Source: Anaerolineae bacterium (GTDB lineage: Bacteria > Chloroflexota > Anaerolineae > 4572-78 > J111). From it: a DNA stretch of 49,503 nt. The notes beneath the pieces are model-generated. The model did not search any database and was not told where the DNA came from. It worked only from the letters and a program-made list of their open reading frames with translations. The stretch is from contig JAFGDY010000007.1 of NCBI GenBank assembly GCA_016931895.1, positions 1-49,503 of the forward strand, read 5' to 3'. Below are positions 33,937 through 43,162 of this stretch, one piece after another (the first letter of the stretch is position 1; each line of letters opens with the position of its first letter). A program made the position numbers and the translations under genes.

Positions 33937-36900
33937 TTACTGTTCTACCACCTGCACGCGGGTCAACCAGACCCGGTTGTTGGACACGGGCGCGTTGGGG
34001 CTGGATAGGGGCAGGCGTTCGCCGGTGAGGGGGTCGTACATGCCCACAAAAATGTCGTACTTCCAGGGCGGGGCATCTTTGGCCATAGGTATCTGGTAGG
34101 AGTCTTCCACCACCTCGCCGGGTATCCAGCCGCTGGTTGGCGCTTCGCCTTGCGCCGGCTGGCTGTCCCACTGGCCGCGGATCACCTGGTCGGGGCCAAC
34201 GGCGTGCACAAAAACGGTGTAGTTGGTATCGGCAAAGTTAAGGCTACGCCAGTAGAGCCTTAAGCCAAAGGAATGGCGGGGGGTTACGGTATGGTCCACC
34301 AACTTGTAGCCCACCAGTTCAATCTCGTCGTTGAGATAGGCCGAAATAGGCGTAACGCCCGCGGGCAATTCAAAATTTCGGTCCTGGGCCTCAACAGTAA
34401 TATTGGCCAGCACCGTGACCGGGCCAAGGCCCTGCCCGGTTTGAGGATCAACCACATTCACGTAGAGGGGGTATTGGCCCGGGGGGGCAATGGCCGGAAT
34501 GCGAAAACGATAGGCCCCGGCCACAATCTCGGAACGCCGCCATTGTGAAGGCGGGTATGCCGGGGATAGGGGCATTTCGGCAATCACGTACGCTTTGCGG
34601 TCAGGCGTGACCAGGGAAAATTCAAGCCCATAATCGGGGTTGCCGGCTTTGGCGGCCTGCCAGAAGATTTTGCCCACCACCTCTGCGCCGGGCGGAAGTT
34701 GGGTATCCCGGTAATTGTGCCCCACCAGCGTAAGCGATGGGTTGAGCGCCGTGGACAAGGTGGTGGGCAGGTTGAGCGGGTTGGGTGGGGGAACCCGGCG
34801 GGGCGCGGTGAGGGTAAGCTGGCCAATATTTTTGGCCACGCCATAGCTCTGGCCGGTCACAAAATCGTACATCCCCACTTCAAAGTGATACGCGCCCGGG
34901 GGCGTGGCCGGGTCAATGGCCAGTTTGTATTCATCTCGTAAAAAGTAGCCGGTATACCAGCGGTCGGGGCGCCACAGGCCGCTCAGGATCATGCGGTCAA
35001 CCTGGCCCCAGACGTTGCCGGCGTCATCCATCAGGCGGATATAAATGTTGTGTTCCCCGTGGATTTTGCCGACGGTTTCCCAATAAAGGGTTACAGGCAG
35101 TCCCTCAACTGGGCCGTAGGGCAGTTCAGCCGCCGCCTTTTTCTCCTGGGGGGAGAGGGCATAAGCGTCAACCGGCATGGTGGTTTGGGGGATATCCAGG
35201 CCAATCAGGCCGGCGCCGCCGCCCAACAAGGCCTCAACCGGAAAAGCATAACGTTTGGGCGGGTTTTGACTGATCACCGGCCCCGGGTAAATCCAGGCAT
35301 ACGTTATCCCGCCCAGCTCGATGACGTGCAGCGGGTTGCGCTGCTGGAAGTAGGCCAGCAGTTCCCGGCTGGGAAAACTGCGCTGTACCTGGTTGATGTA
35401 AAATACCGTGTATTCCCCGGTCAGGGCCGCGCTGTGGTTAGAGAGGTCAATGGTTGGGCCGCGATAAAACGGGGCAAATTGGCCGCTGTACCAGGCGGCC
35501 ACCTGGGGTTTTGGCAAGCCCGTAGTTTCATTTAAGTACCGGGCGGCCAAATCCAGCCCTTCGCCCCAACCAATGTTGATCCGGTAAGGGGCCGTGCGCC
35601 CTCCCCCCATGAGGGGGTTGAAGTAAGCCAGGTAATAGGGATGGTAGAACAGAACCAGGAGGGCCTGGACGAGTATCGCCGCGCTCACCAGCCGGGTTGG
35701 GGTGAGCCCAAATCGGTTGACCAGGCCGGGCGGCAGATATTTGAGGGCCAGCGCGGCCAGCCACCACAGCGCCAGCGCCGAAAGCAGGCCGGTGGCAAAA
35801 AACACCGGCAGAATGTAACGGTCGCCGCGCCGGGAGATGGCGGACACCGGGATGATGAAAGCAATAACGTAAACCACCAGGCTCAGGGCCAGGGGCAGGC
35901 TGCGACGGAGCCAGTTATTCAGCGCGTCGTTGGTTTTGCGCCAATAGGCCACCAACCCGGCTCCTATCAGCCCCACTGCCCCCATCACGCCGACGGTGGT
36001 GAGGGGGGTGAGATGGTAAGGAAAAACAATTAAGTAATAGAGCGGGTTCTGGTCGCTTTGCCGGTTGCCCCAAAAAATGCCCGTGGTGCGGTGGGCGGTG
36101 CGGTTGACGCTCTGGATATTCTGGATAATCCATTGCAGGGCGTAAGCCGGCCTGGCCCACATAGAGGGCCACAGGGCAAAAAAGGCCGCTGCGGCCACCA
36201 GGCCCCACACTACCAGGGCAATGCCCAGCCTTTTCCAGCGGGTTGAACGGGCCAGGCCGGATGGGGGCCAGAGGGCGTAAAATAAACCGCTAATCACCAA
36301 GATGGGGCCAAGCAGAACTGCGGGCGTTTTGCTGAGGGCAGCCAACCCGCCAAATAGACCGGACAGCACCAGCCATTTCCAGCCGCCCTGGTCTAAATAA
36401 AGCAAAAAGGCCAAAAAGGAGAGAAACATAAAGTAGGCCAGGGGGCCGTCTACGTGGATCACGCGGGTGTGGGCCAGGATAAAGGGGTCAAAGGCAATGA
36501 TCAGGGTGCCTAACAGGGCCAGCCGTTCATCCAGTAGCCGCCGGGCCAGCCGGTAAATGCCAAAAATGCTCAACGAGGCGACCAGGGCCAGGGGCACGCG
36601 CACCCACAGCAAAAAGTCCAGGGGATAGGCAAATACGCCAAATTGGGGGGTCACTTGCTCCAGGGTGGTCAGCAGATCAGCGGTGACCCAGGGCAGGGGC
36701 AGCCACCCCATATAATGAAAGAGATAACGCAGGCCAACCCCGCCGGCCCCCAAAATCAGGGTGGGCACGCCGGGATAACCCAATACCAGCGCCCCACTCC
36801 AGTCGCCCTGTAAGGCTGATTTGAGAAAAAGATGGGCAAAGTTGATCTGGTCGTCTTCGTCGGCGGTGAGAAAGGTATTGAGGGTGAGCAGGCGCGGTAA

Positions 36901-37017
36901 TAGAATGACCAAAAAAACGCCCAGGGGCAGGGCCAGTTGCTGCCAGCGGATATTGAGGGCCGGCTTTGATTTGACCAAGCCGCGAGACGACGTTTTATCA
37001 ATAAATATATCAGTCAT
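33937..37017 (-). CDS. PMT/GT39-type membrane glycosyltransferase with three C-terminal beta modules (1026 aa)
   Basis: The best GT39-like protein here. The first helix is followed by LTADEDDQINFAHLF (acidic loop motif) and, later, HTRVIHVDGPLAYFMF. About 11-12 helices reach residue about 460. The rest is extracytoplasmic: a domain of about 120 residues, then three beta modules ending respectively in HFEVGMYDFVTGQS, YPLYVNVVDPQTGQG and YDIFVGMYDPLTGERL. It is the first gene of a three-gene unit running 37017 to 29049. Polyprenyl-phosphate sugar transfer to a protein or glycan is likely; the sugar is unknown. Confidence 0.83.
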   Translation of the reverse strand: MTDIFIDKTSSRGLVKSKPALNIRWQQLALPLGVFLVILLPRLLTLNTFLTADEDDQINFAHLFLKSALQGDWSGALVLGYPGVPTLILGAGGVGLRYLFHYMGWLPLPWVTADLLTTLEQVTPQFGVFAYPLDFLLWVRVPLALVASLSIFGIYRLARRLLDERLALLGTLIIAFDPFILAHTRVIHVDGPLAYFMFLSFLAFLLYLDQGGWKWLVLSGLFGGLAALSKTPAVLLGPILVISGLFYALWPPSGLARSTRWKRLGIALVVWGLVAAAAFFALWPSMWARPAYALQWIIQNIQSVNRTAHRTTGIFWGNRQSDQNPLYYLIVFPYHLTPLTTVGVMGAVGLIGAGLVAYWRKTNDALNNWLRRSLPLALSLVVYVIAFIIPVSAISRRGDRYILPVFFATGLLSALALWWLAALALKYLPPGLVNRFGLTPTRLVSAAILVQALLVLFYHPYYLAYFNPLMGGGRTAPYRINIGWGEGLDLAARYLNETTGLPKPQVAAWYSGQFAPFYRGPTIDLSNHSAALTGEYTVFYINQVQRSFPSRELLAYFQQRNPLHVIELGGITYAWIYPGPVISQNPPKRYAFPVEALLGGGAGLIGLDIPQTTMPVDAYALSPQEKKAAAELPYGPVEGLPVTLYWETVGKIHGEHNIYIRLMDDAGNVWGQVDRMILSGLWRPDRWYTGYFLRDEYKLAIDPATPPGAYHFEVGMYDFVTGQSYGVAKNIGQLTLTAPRRVPPPNPLNLPTTLSTALNPSLTLVGHNYRDTQLPPGAEVVGKIFWQAAKAGNPDYGLEFSLVTPDRKAYVIAEMPLSPAYPPSQWRRSEIVAGAYRFRIPAIAPPGQYPLYVNVVDPQTGQGLGPVTVLANITVEAQDRNFELPAGVTPISAYLNDEIELVGYKLVDHTVTPRHSFGLRLYWRSLNFADTNYTVFVHAVGPDQVIRGQWDSQPAQGEAPTSGWIPGEVVEDSYQIPMAKDAPPWKYDIFVGMYDPLTGERLPLSSPNAPVSNNRVWLTRVQVVEQ

Positions 37018-37284
37018 AGGCGCAAATGGCCAGGCTGCGGATAAGTTCTTGGAAGCTCAAGCTGTCCCCAAATAATAGGTTTCTTCTCCCAAAAGGTACA
37101 GCCAGTTAATACTATTGAAATGGGGAAAATACGCAAACAGGGCCGGATGTTTTGTTGTAACTATTCGCCTTCTTGGCTTGTCATTGCGAGGGCATAGCCC
37201 GAAGCAATCTCCAATGCCGGATGGAGACTGCTTCGCCTCTGGCTCGCAGTGACATCGGAAACAGGGTGAATAGTTACGTTTTGT
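37018..37284. other. Intergenic region, mostly a nested palindrome
   Basis: No gene is seen. The element 37157-37277 fills the part next to the hydrolase stop; 37018-37156 shows nothing recognisable. Confidence 0.6.
37157..37277. repeat. Nested REP-like palindrome (121 bp)
   Basis: The outer arms GTAACTATTC (37157-37166) and GAATAGTTAC (37268-37277) are perfect. Inside, 37180-37253 is an imperfect palindrome of the dispersed GTCATTGCGAG type: left arm with GTCATTGCGAG and CGAAGCAATCTCC, right arm (reversed) with GTCACTGCGAG and CGAAGCAGTCTCC. It ends 8 bp before the stop of the LysM hydrolase gene, so its RNA could act as a terminator or protect the 3' end. Confidence 0.85.
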
Positions 37285-40200
37285 TTATGGTTTGGCCGGC
37301 ACTTTGAGCACCTGGCCGGGCCGGATGCGGCCGGGGTCATCCAGCAGGTCGCGGTTAGCCTCAAAGATCAGGTACCACAGCCCGCCGGTGCCGTATACTT
37401 TAACCGCAATCAGCCATAAAGTGTCGCCCGGCTGGACGGTGTAAGTGCCGGGTTCGGGTTCAGGAGGTGGGGGTGGTTCCGGTTCCGGCTCCGGGGTGGG
37501 CGGAGGTTCGGGCGCGCCGGCCAGAAAGCGATGCCCTGAAGCAGCCAGCCGGTTCAGTAAGGTTTTGGTCCCGGCGATGGTGTCGCCGGCCACGCGCTCC
37601 ACCCAGGCCCCGGCGTTGCGCAGGGCCGTTTCTTGGGCGGCGCTAATGCTGCTGCTATCGCCCCCAATGGTCACGTAAGGCCAGCGTCCCACAGCCTGGT
37701 GGGGTTGGAAACTAACGTCGGGCCGGAAGGCATCCAGGTAAGCCCGGGCCGCGTCCAGGTGAGCCTGGGTATCGGGCAGCAGGATAACGTGCTCGCCGGG
37801 GCCGGGTTGGGGGATTTGGCCGGGTTCCGGCGGTTGAGGTTTTTTGGCCCCTTTGGCCATCACGTAAGTTTGGTTGGCCTGCACCGTCCAGGTGGCGCGC
37901 TCGTCTGCCGGAAAAACGTTCAGGCGAATGCGTTGGCCCTCTTCCAGGCGGTACAAAATAGAAGCATGGCCGGCCCAATCCGGCAGCAGTTCCGGCGGGT
38001 TAAGGGCAATTTGTCCGCCGGCCATGGCTTTAACCGTGATATTCTCGGCCCAGGCCAGGTAAAGGTGGGTGCCTTCACTGGCCTGCCAATCCAGGGCCAA
38101 ATCCTGGTGCCGCCCCCCGCCCATAATGGAAACGCCAGGCAGGGTGTGGCGATACGCAATCTCGGCCAGCGGGTCATCCCGCAGGCTAAAATCGCCGGTT
38201 TCGGCCCGGTGCGACCATAAGGTGGCGTAGTTTTCAATCACTTTGGCCACCACTTTGGGCTGGTCCCCGGGACTGTACACCCCCAGGTTGGCTTCAAAGG
38301 GATTGTCCAGGCCGGTGGCGTCGTTAAGCATCCACTTCATGCCCCCGGCCAAGCCGTTGGCCCGCAGGTAGGCCATGAGCGCGCCTTCGTAAAGGGCGGT
38401 GATGGTTTGGGAGACCAATTGCGACCGGGCCGGGTTACTGCCGGTGGCGTTGGAGTAACCAAACTCGCCCACCATCACGGGCATATCGGGGAAGCGGCGC
38501 TTCAGGCTGTCCAGCATGGCCAGGAGCGCCCGCAGACCGCCCAAACTGCGCGGGCCGTATAAATGGAACTGCTGAAAGTCGAGGACGTGATTGGCAGAGA
38601 GGGAGGCAAAAAAGAGCCAGTCCCAGCCAATGGTGGCCAGGGCCGTGGGGTCGGCGGCGCGGAGGGGCGCCAGTTGGGGCGTGATCCAGGCTGCTACGGT
38701 ATCGTTCATTACCTGGAGGTAGGTTTGCCAGGGGGCTGCGGCGGGCGACGTGATGAACTCTGTTACCATTTGTCCGGTCTGGCGCTGCCATTCATTATAA
38801 GCCTCGTTGAACTCCAGGAAGAATTGCAGGGCGTTGGCGTAATAGTAGGCCATGTCGCCGCTGAGCGAGGCCGGGATGCGACCCTCCTGGCGCATTTGCT
38901 CCACCCCGGCCCGGCTGACCCGCTCGCCGTAATGGTCAGTCAGGGCCGGGGATTGCACCGGCGCGGGTTGGTCGTCGGCGTAACGGGCCACCAGCAGGTG
39001 GTACAGCTTGGGTTCGTTTTCCAGGTCGTAGCCCAATAGGGCGGGATGGCCGCGATAATGCCCGGCAATGGCCGCGTTCAGTTCGCCGTTGCGGGTCAGG
39101 TGGCCGCTGTGGTCGTCGTTGAGGGCCAGCAGCACAGCCAGTTTGTGGCGTTGGGCCAGTTCCAGCACCAGGTCCAGTCGGTCAAAATTGCCGGCGGCCA
39201 GTTCTTTTTCCAGCGGGGTTTGCACAAACAGGCGCAGGGCGTTGAAGCCCACCTGGCGGGCCTTGCGGAAGTCTTTTTCAATCAGGGCCAGGTCGTATTT
39301 GTCTTCATCCCACATGTGCCAGGCCCGGTCAAAGTAGCCCTCGTAGTTGACGCCCACAATGAAAAAGGGTTGGCCGTCCGGCCCGATCAGGCGCGGCCAT
39401 GGGTGGGGGTCAACGTGGAAAGCGGCGGCCTGGCTTTCCGGCGTCTCGCCGGAGGGGAGACTGACCGCAGCCAGGGTGACCGTGGGGGTCTCGCCCTCGC
39501 CGCCGTTGGAGACGTAGTATAACTCCGGGTGGCGCTCGATATGGGGCAGCCATTTATCCAGTTCTGGCTGGTAAGCCTGCACGCGGGGCAGGCGGTAGGG
39601 GTCAAAATCAGGCGAGAAGGGCGACGGGGCCGGCTGCGCCCCCACTTTCACGGCGCACTCGTATTGGTAGGCCAGCCCGGCCGACTCCGAGTAGCCTTCT
39701 TTGAGCAGGCCAATGTCGGCCGGGTACGCGCCAAAGGGCGGGTCAAAGGAGCGCACCCGGTAGCCGGGCAGCAGGGCCTCCAGGCGATTCTGGGAGACGG
39801 CCAGTTCCCATTTGATTTGTTCCGGCGTGGCCTGGCCCAGGTGACGGTGGTTAATGGTGTGGCTGCCAATTTCCATGCCCCATTCCACCAGGGCGCGCAG
39901 TTTTTTCGGGCCGCTGTCGCCCTGGCCAAAGAGAGGCGGGCCCGGCTCGTCGGCGTTGAGCAGCACAAAAAAGGTAGCCCGCAGGGGCCAGTCGTCGCCG
40001 TGTTGTTGGTGCATAACCTGGAGGATACCGGCAGCGCAGTCGGGGTCAAGGCTGCCGTCGGCCAGGTAGCGGAATTGCCCGGCGGTGGAGTCGTCAAAGG
40101 TAAGCACCACCGGCCGGCGGCCTTTGGGCACGTGGCCCAGGTTACCGCGCACCACGTCAATCAGATTGACCGGGTAAAAGCCGTGGCTGAGTAAATATTC

Positions 40201-41982
40201 CAGGTCCTGGCGGAAGTTGGCCGGGGTGCGCGTCCAGCGCCCTTCGGGTTCGGCAATGTTGTGGTATTCCAGGATAAGAATATTACCCATGAGGTTAGGC
40301 GGGTAGGCGGGCAGGGTGAGGGTGGGCGGGGGCGCCGGTTCCGGCTCCTGAGCGGAGGCAAGGGCCTCGCGGGTGTAGAGGTTGCGCGGGTCCCACAGCA
40401 TCCAGCCCCGGGAGCCACCCTCAATGGCCCCGCGTATCTGGGCGCGGATCTCTGCCGGGGTGTAGGTGCGCCCGTCAAAACGGTAATCGGGAAAGTCTTG
40501 AATCCAATCGCGCACAACGGCCTGGGGATTAACTTTTTTCAGCCGCTCCACGGCCCGGACGGTGCTGAGGTAAACCACCTCGTAGGGGAAGGCAATGGCC
40601 TGGTTGTATTGGGGGTAGCCGGGCAGACCCGCGCCAAAGGTGGAGGGGTAGAGCATGGGGCACAACACGTCAATGTGGGGGGCCAGGCTTTCGATGACCT
40701 GGCCGATGCCGGGGTCGTCGGCGCGCCAGCAGGGATAGCCAAACATATCCACGGCCATTTTGACCGGGTTGTTTTGGAGGGTGTCGCGGGTGAGGGCCAA
40801 AAAGCTGCCCAGGACAGCCTGCCGGGTTTCGGGCGTGTTTTCGGCGGCGTATTGGGCGTATTCGGTAGGCCCGTCGGTGGGGAAGCGGATGTAATCGTAT
40901 TGGATTTCGTCAAAGCCGTGTTGGGCGGCGGCCAGGGCAATGTTGGCGTTGTATTGCCATACTTCCGGCAGAAAGGGGTCGGTCCAGGCCACGCCTTTAT
41001 CATTGCGCCAGGGCTGGCCGGTGCGGTTGTCTTTAATGGCCAGATCGGGCCGTTGTTGGGCCAGCACATCGTCTTTGAACACCACAATGCGGGCAATGGT
41101 GTAAATGCCGTGGGCCTTGAGCCAGGCCATCAGCGAGCTGAAGTCGCGCACCTCGTCGTAGGTTGCGACAGCGGCAGTGGTTCGCGCCCAGGAGAGGTCA
41201 AGCTGCTCGTATGTTTCCCCTTCGGCAGTGTGCATGACGGCGGCCAGTTCGGCCTCGGTGAGGGTGGGGGTGGTGAAGGCGGAAAAGAGAAAGTCGCCAG
41301 TATCGCTTTTAATATCAATCACAATGGCGTTCAGTTCGGTCTCGGCCAGTAATTCCAGGGCGTGGCTGCGCAGCCCGGCGTGACGGGCCGCCCAATAAGT
41401 CAGGTAAAGGGCTTTGACCGGTTCGCCTGTGGGCGGGAGTTCCGGCTCCGGCCTGGGTGCGGGTGTTGGTTCTGGAATTGGCTCCGGGGTGGGTTCCGGC
41501 GTTTCAGGGCGGCGGGGAATGCGCAGGATTTGGCCCACCACAATCAGGTTGCGATCCTCGAGCTGGTTGAGGTCAACCAATTTTTGCACCGTGGTTTCAA
41601 AGTGCTGGGCCAGTCGCCAGAGAGTGTCGCCGGGCTGGACCTCGTAGTCAAAATAGGCCTCGCCGGGCGGAGGAGTAGGCGGGGGGGCGGGTGTTGGTTC
41701 TGGGGGGGGCGCTGGCGCGGGTTCCGGTTCCGGCTCAACTTGGCCGGTGGGAATGATGAGCCGCCGGCCCACAATGATGAGGTTGGGGTTTTCAAGATGA
41801 TTGGCCTCGGCCAATTCCGGCACGGTCGTGTGGAAGCGCTGGGCCAGCCGCCACAGGGTGTCGCCGGGTTGGATGACGTAATAGCGGGGGATCGGCTCGC
41901 TGGCGGCGCGGGCGCGACTGCCGGGGATCGCTCCGGCGAGCCGGTTGAGCATGGTTTTTATGGATTGCCAGAGTGGGGCCAT
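37285..41982 (-). CDS. LysM mosaic protein: two LysM, DUF4015-like GH, polysaccharide deacetylase, GH5-like, C-terminal LysM (1565 aa)
   Basis: A wall- or glycan-binding multi-enzyme. Modules in order: LysM 1 (about 34-78, YVIQPGDTLWRLAQRF) and LysM 2 (about 112-156, YEVQPGDTLWRLAQHF) joined by Pro/Glu linkers; a DUF4015-like putative glycosidase (about 188-555, ALYLTYWAAR, FDEIQYDYIRFPTDG); a NodB-type deacetylase (about 590-830, VVLTFDDSTAG and GSHTINHRHLG, both metal motifs intact); a GH5-like TIM barrel (about 880-1330, acid/base Glu in GYDLENEPK, nucleophile Glu in VMVGEFGYS); a beta domain; a small alpha/beta domain; and LysM 3 (last about 50, YTVQPGDTLWLIAVKVYG). The ATG at 41982 has AGGAG 7 nt upstream. 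No classical signal peptide is visible, which is odd for such a protein. Confidence 0.87.
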   Translation of the reverse strand: MAPLWQSIKTMLNRLAGAIPGSRARAASEPIPRYYVIQPGDTLWRLAQRFHTTVPELAEANHLENPNLIIVGRRLIIPTGQVEPEPEPAPAPPPEPTPAPPPTPPPGEAYFDYEVQPGDTLWRLAQHFETTVQKLVDLNQLEDRNLIVVGQILRIPRRPETPEPTPEPIPEPTPAPRPEPELPPTGEPVKALYLTYWAARHAGLRSHALELLAETELNAIVIDIKSDTGDFLFSAFTTPTLTEAELAAVMHTAEGETYEQLDLSWARTTAAVATYDEVRDFSSLMAWLKAHGIYTIARIVVFKDDVLAQQRPDLAIKDNRTGQPWRNDKGVAWTDPFLPEVWQYNANIALAAAQHGFDEIQYDYIRFPTDGPTEYAQYAAENTPETRQAVLGSFLALTRDTLQNNPVKMAVDMFGYPCWRADDPGIGQVIESLAPHIDVLCPMLYPSTFGAGLPGYPQYNQAIAFPYEVVYLSTVRAVERLKKVNPQAVVRDWIQDFPDYRFDGRTYTPAEIRAQIRGAIEGGSRGWMLWDPRNLYTREALASAQEPEPAPPPTLTLPAYPPNLMGNILILEYHNIAEPEGRWTRTPANFRQDLEYLLSHGFYPVNLIDVVRGNLGHVPKGRRPVVLTFDDSTAGQFRYLADGSLDPDCAAGILQVMHQQHGDDWPLRATFFVLLNADEPGPPLFGQGDSGPKKLRALVEWGMEIGSHTINHRHLGQATPEQIKWELAVSQNRLEALLPGYRVRSFDPPFGAYPADIGLLKEGYSESAGLAYQYECAVKVGAQPAPSPFSPDFDPYRLPRVQAYQPELDKWLPHIERHPELYYVSNGGEGETPTVTLAAVSLPSGETPESQAAAFHVDPHPWPRLIGPDGQPFFIVGVNYEGYFDRAWHMWDEDKYDLALIEKDFRKARQVGFNALRLFVQTPLEKELAAGNFDRLDLVLELAQRHKLAVLLALNDDHSGHLTRNGELNAAIAGHYRGHPALLGYDLENEPKLYHLLVARYADDQPAPVQSPALTDHYGERVSRAGVEQMRQEGRIPASLSGDMAYYYANALQFFLEFNEAYNEWQRQTGQMVTEFITSPAAAPWQTYLQVMNDTVAAWITPQLAPLRAADPTALATIGWDWLFFASLSANHVLDFQQFHLYGPRSLGGLRALLAMLDSLKRRFPDMPVMVGEFGYSNATGSNPARSQLVSQTITALYEGALMAYLRANGLAGGMKWMLNDATGLDNPFEANLGVYSPGDQPKVVAKVIENYATLWSHRAETGDFSLRDDPLAEIAYRHTLPGVSIMGGGRHQDLALDWQASEGTHLYLAWAENITVKAMAGGQIALNPPELLPDWAGHASILYRLEEGQRIRLNVFPADERATWTVQANQTYVMAKGAKKPQPPEPGQIPQPGPGEHVILLPDTQAHLDAARAYLDAFRPDVSFQPHQAVGRWPYVTIGGDSSSISAAQETALRNAGAWVERVAGDTIAGTKTLLNRLAASGHRFLAGAPEPPPTPEPEPEPPPPPEPEPGTYTVQPGDTLWLIAVKVYGTGGLWYLIFEANRDLLDDPGRIRPGQVLKVPAKP

Positions 41983-42007
41983 GGCTGTTCTCCTGGCGCG
42001 AGATTTT

Positions 42008-42088
42008 CGACGAACGACGAACGACAGACGACGAAATTTAATCATTGGTCATTGGCCCTTCGTCGTTGGTCGTTGGTCGCCGGTCGTC
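42008..42088. repeat. Heptanucleotide repeat tract with an inverted half
   Basis: CGACGAA, CGACGAA, CGACAGA, CGACGAA (42008-42035), then ATTGGTC, ATTGGCC, CTTCGTC, GTTGGTC, GTTGGTC, GCCGGTC (42044-42085). The second half partly complements the first, so the transcript can fold. It lies just upstream of the LysM mosaic gene. The units resemble the TTGGTCA heptamers known as STRR in cyanobacteria. Confidence 0.82.
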
Positions 42089-42596
42089 ATAAACCCGGCG
42101 CCACTATGTTTTCCTTAATATTAACATAACCTGTGGTACGATACAAGCGGCTGGGGCATATTTTAGGAGAAGAAACATGTCTACTTACGTTTAGAATTTG
42201 TGTGTGTCATTAGTGAGGGTGTACGGCTGCCTACGGAAACGGACCGACGCCTGGTTGGATTTACTTGACGGTCTGACCGTATTTGATCCCAGCACAATCA
42301 AAAATTATGTATTCAGGCTATCACAAAATACCCAATCCGGCTGTACAAAGAAAGCTTACGATTTTTTATAGCCGAACTACCAAAAATCGGTAACGGCTAT
42401 GTGGTATATTGTTGCCAATCCGAAATGGTCAGCTTATAGATTATACTCACCCTTTACTCACGTTATACCCAAGCTGTAAGTGGGTTGAAAGTGACCTATA
42501 GGTGAAATAGTCATGTTGGCCAGCCTATCATGAAATGGGATAAAGCAGGCGTACTATCATCAACACCAAATCAGGAGTTTGGCCCGATGAGTTTTT
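42089..42596. other. Intergenic region with one decayed small gene
   Basis: Apart from the interrupted frame at 42177-42371, the stretch holds no gene. 42372-42596 is AT-richer than its surroundings and shows nothing recognisable. Confidence 0.5.
42177..42371 (+). pseudogene. Small reading frame interrupted by an in-frame TAG at codon 6
   Basis: AGGAG lies 7 nt before the ATG at 42177. The frame reads MSTYV, then TAG (42192-42194), and continues open for 58 codons to a second TAG at 42369. The continued peptide contains RKRTDAWLDLLDGLTV and PSTIKNYVFRLSQNTQ; the last part faintly resembles the N-terminal region of tyrosine recombinases. It is most likely a decayed gene fragment, less likely an amber readthrough product. 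The frame is short enough to be open by chance. Confidence 0.35.
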
Positions 42597-42974
42597 CTAC
42601 GATGTTGGCCTAACCAAATCATCCAGCTTGGTATCAACCGTCAGCACAATGATTCGTTCACCCGTTTTTGTACTCATATCGGTATGCAAACTGATAACAT
42701 TGCAGCCAACAATCTCTCGTACCGCATTTTCAAGTAAAAATCGGGAAGACTCAAACAAGCAGCGGCGAGTTTCTTTAACCAGGGCTTGTCCCTCAGTGGT
42801 TTTACACAATTTTACTTCCGCCTGCGCTAAAATGCCACGCAGGCGCACCACGATCATATCATTCAGAAAGAAGGTGCGTATTTCTACCGGGCCGCGTCCA
42901 AAATATTCCTTCTCCAGCCTGATAATCGCCCGGCTAAATTCATCTTCATATTCCCCGCGGGTTTTTTTGCTCAT
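42597..42974 (-). CDS. MpsC/DUF2294-like protein (125 aa)
   Basis: A small soluble protein with the DUF2294 pattern: FGRGPVEIRTFFLNDMIVVR, LRGILAQAEVKL, LVKETRRCLFE and the diagnostic C-terminal ISLHTDMSTKTGERIIVLT. The family (PF10057) includes MpsC, linked to membrane-potential generation and inorganic carbon uptake in staphylococci; most members are uncharacterised. It is divergent from the P-type ATPase gene. A second, more diverged member lies downstream of that ATPase at 46136. Confidence 0.82.
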   Translation of the reverse strand: MSKKTRGEYEDEFSRAIIRLEKEYFGRGPVEIRTFFLNDMIVVRLRGILAQAEVKLCKTTEGQALVKETRRCLFESSRFLLENAVREIVGCNVISLHTDMSTKTGERIIVLTVDTKLDDLVRPTS

Positions 42975-43128
42975 CTCTTGACCTCAACGCTGCACCGTCG
43001 AACTCGGCCGCGTAAATTAGCTTGTTATTTAAGTCAGAACTTTGTCTGCCGCTTTCAGACCTCATTTTAACAGGGGGTTATAGAAACAGCAATTTCTGAT
43101 TGCCTAAACCAAATTTCACTTGCTGGTT

Positions 43129-43156
43129 TTGCCTGAGAGAACAATCAAGCTATAAT
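43129..43156 (+). promoter_or_regulatory. Promoter of the P-type ATPase gene
   Basis: TTGCCT (43129-43134) and TATAAT (43151-43156) with 16-bp spacing. The predicted transcript start is near 43163. Confidence 0.65.
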
Positions 43157-43162
43157 CTATTT

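Noticed and set aside
33908-34171. N-terminal extension of the gene at 30935 up to 34171
   Set aside because: The extension overlaps the upstream glycosyltransferase gene out of frame, is Arg/Pro-rich, and the membrane protein begins naturally at the ATG at 33907.
40261-41352. Long open frame on the plus strand (363 codons)
   Set aside because: It lies opposite the LysM mosaic gene; its peptide is Gly/Val/His-rich with no domain, and the other strand has clear motifs. Shadow frame.
42008-42088. Iterons of a replication origin or CRISPR
   Set aside because: The units vary, change orientation half-way, and no dnaA, rep or cas gene is near.
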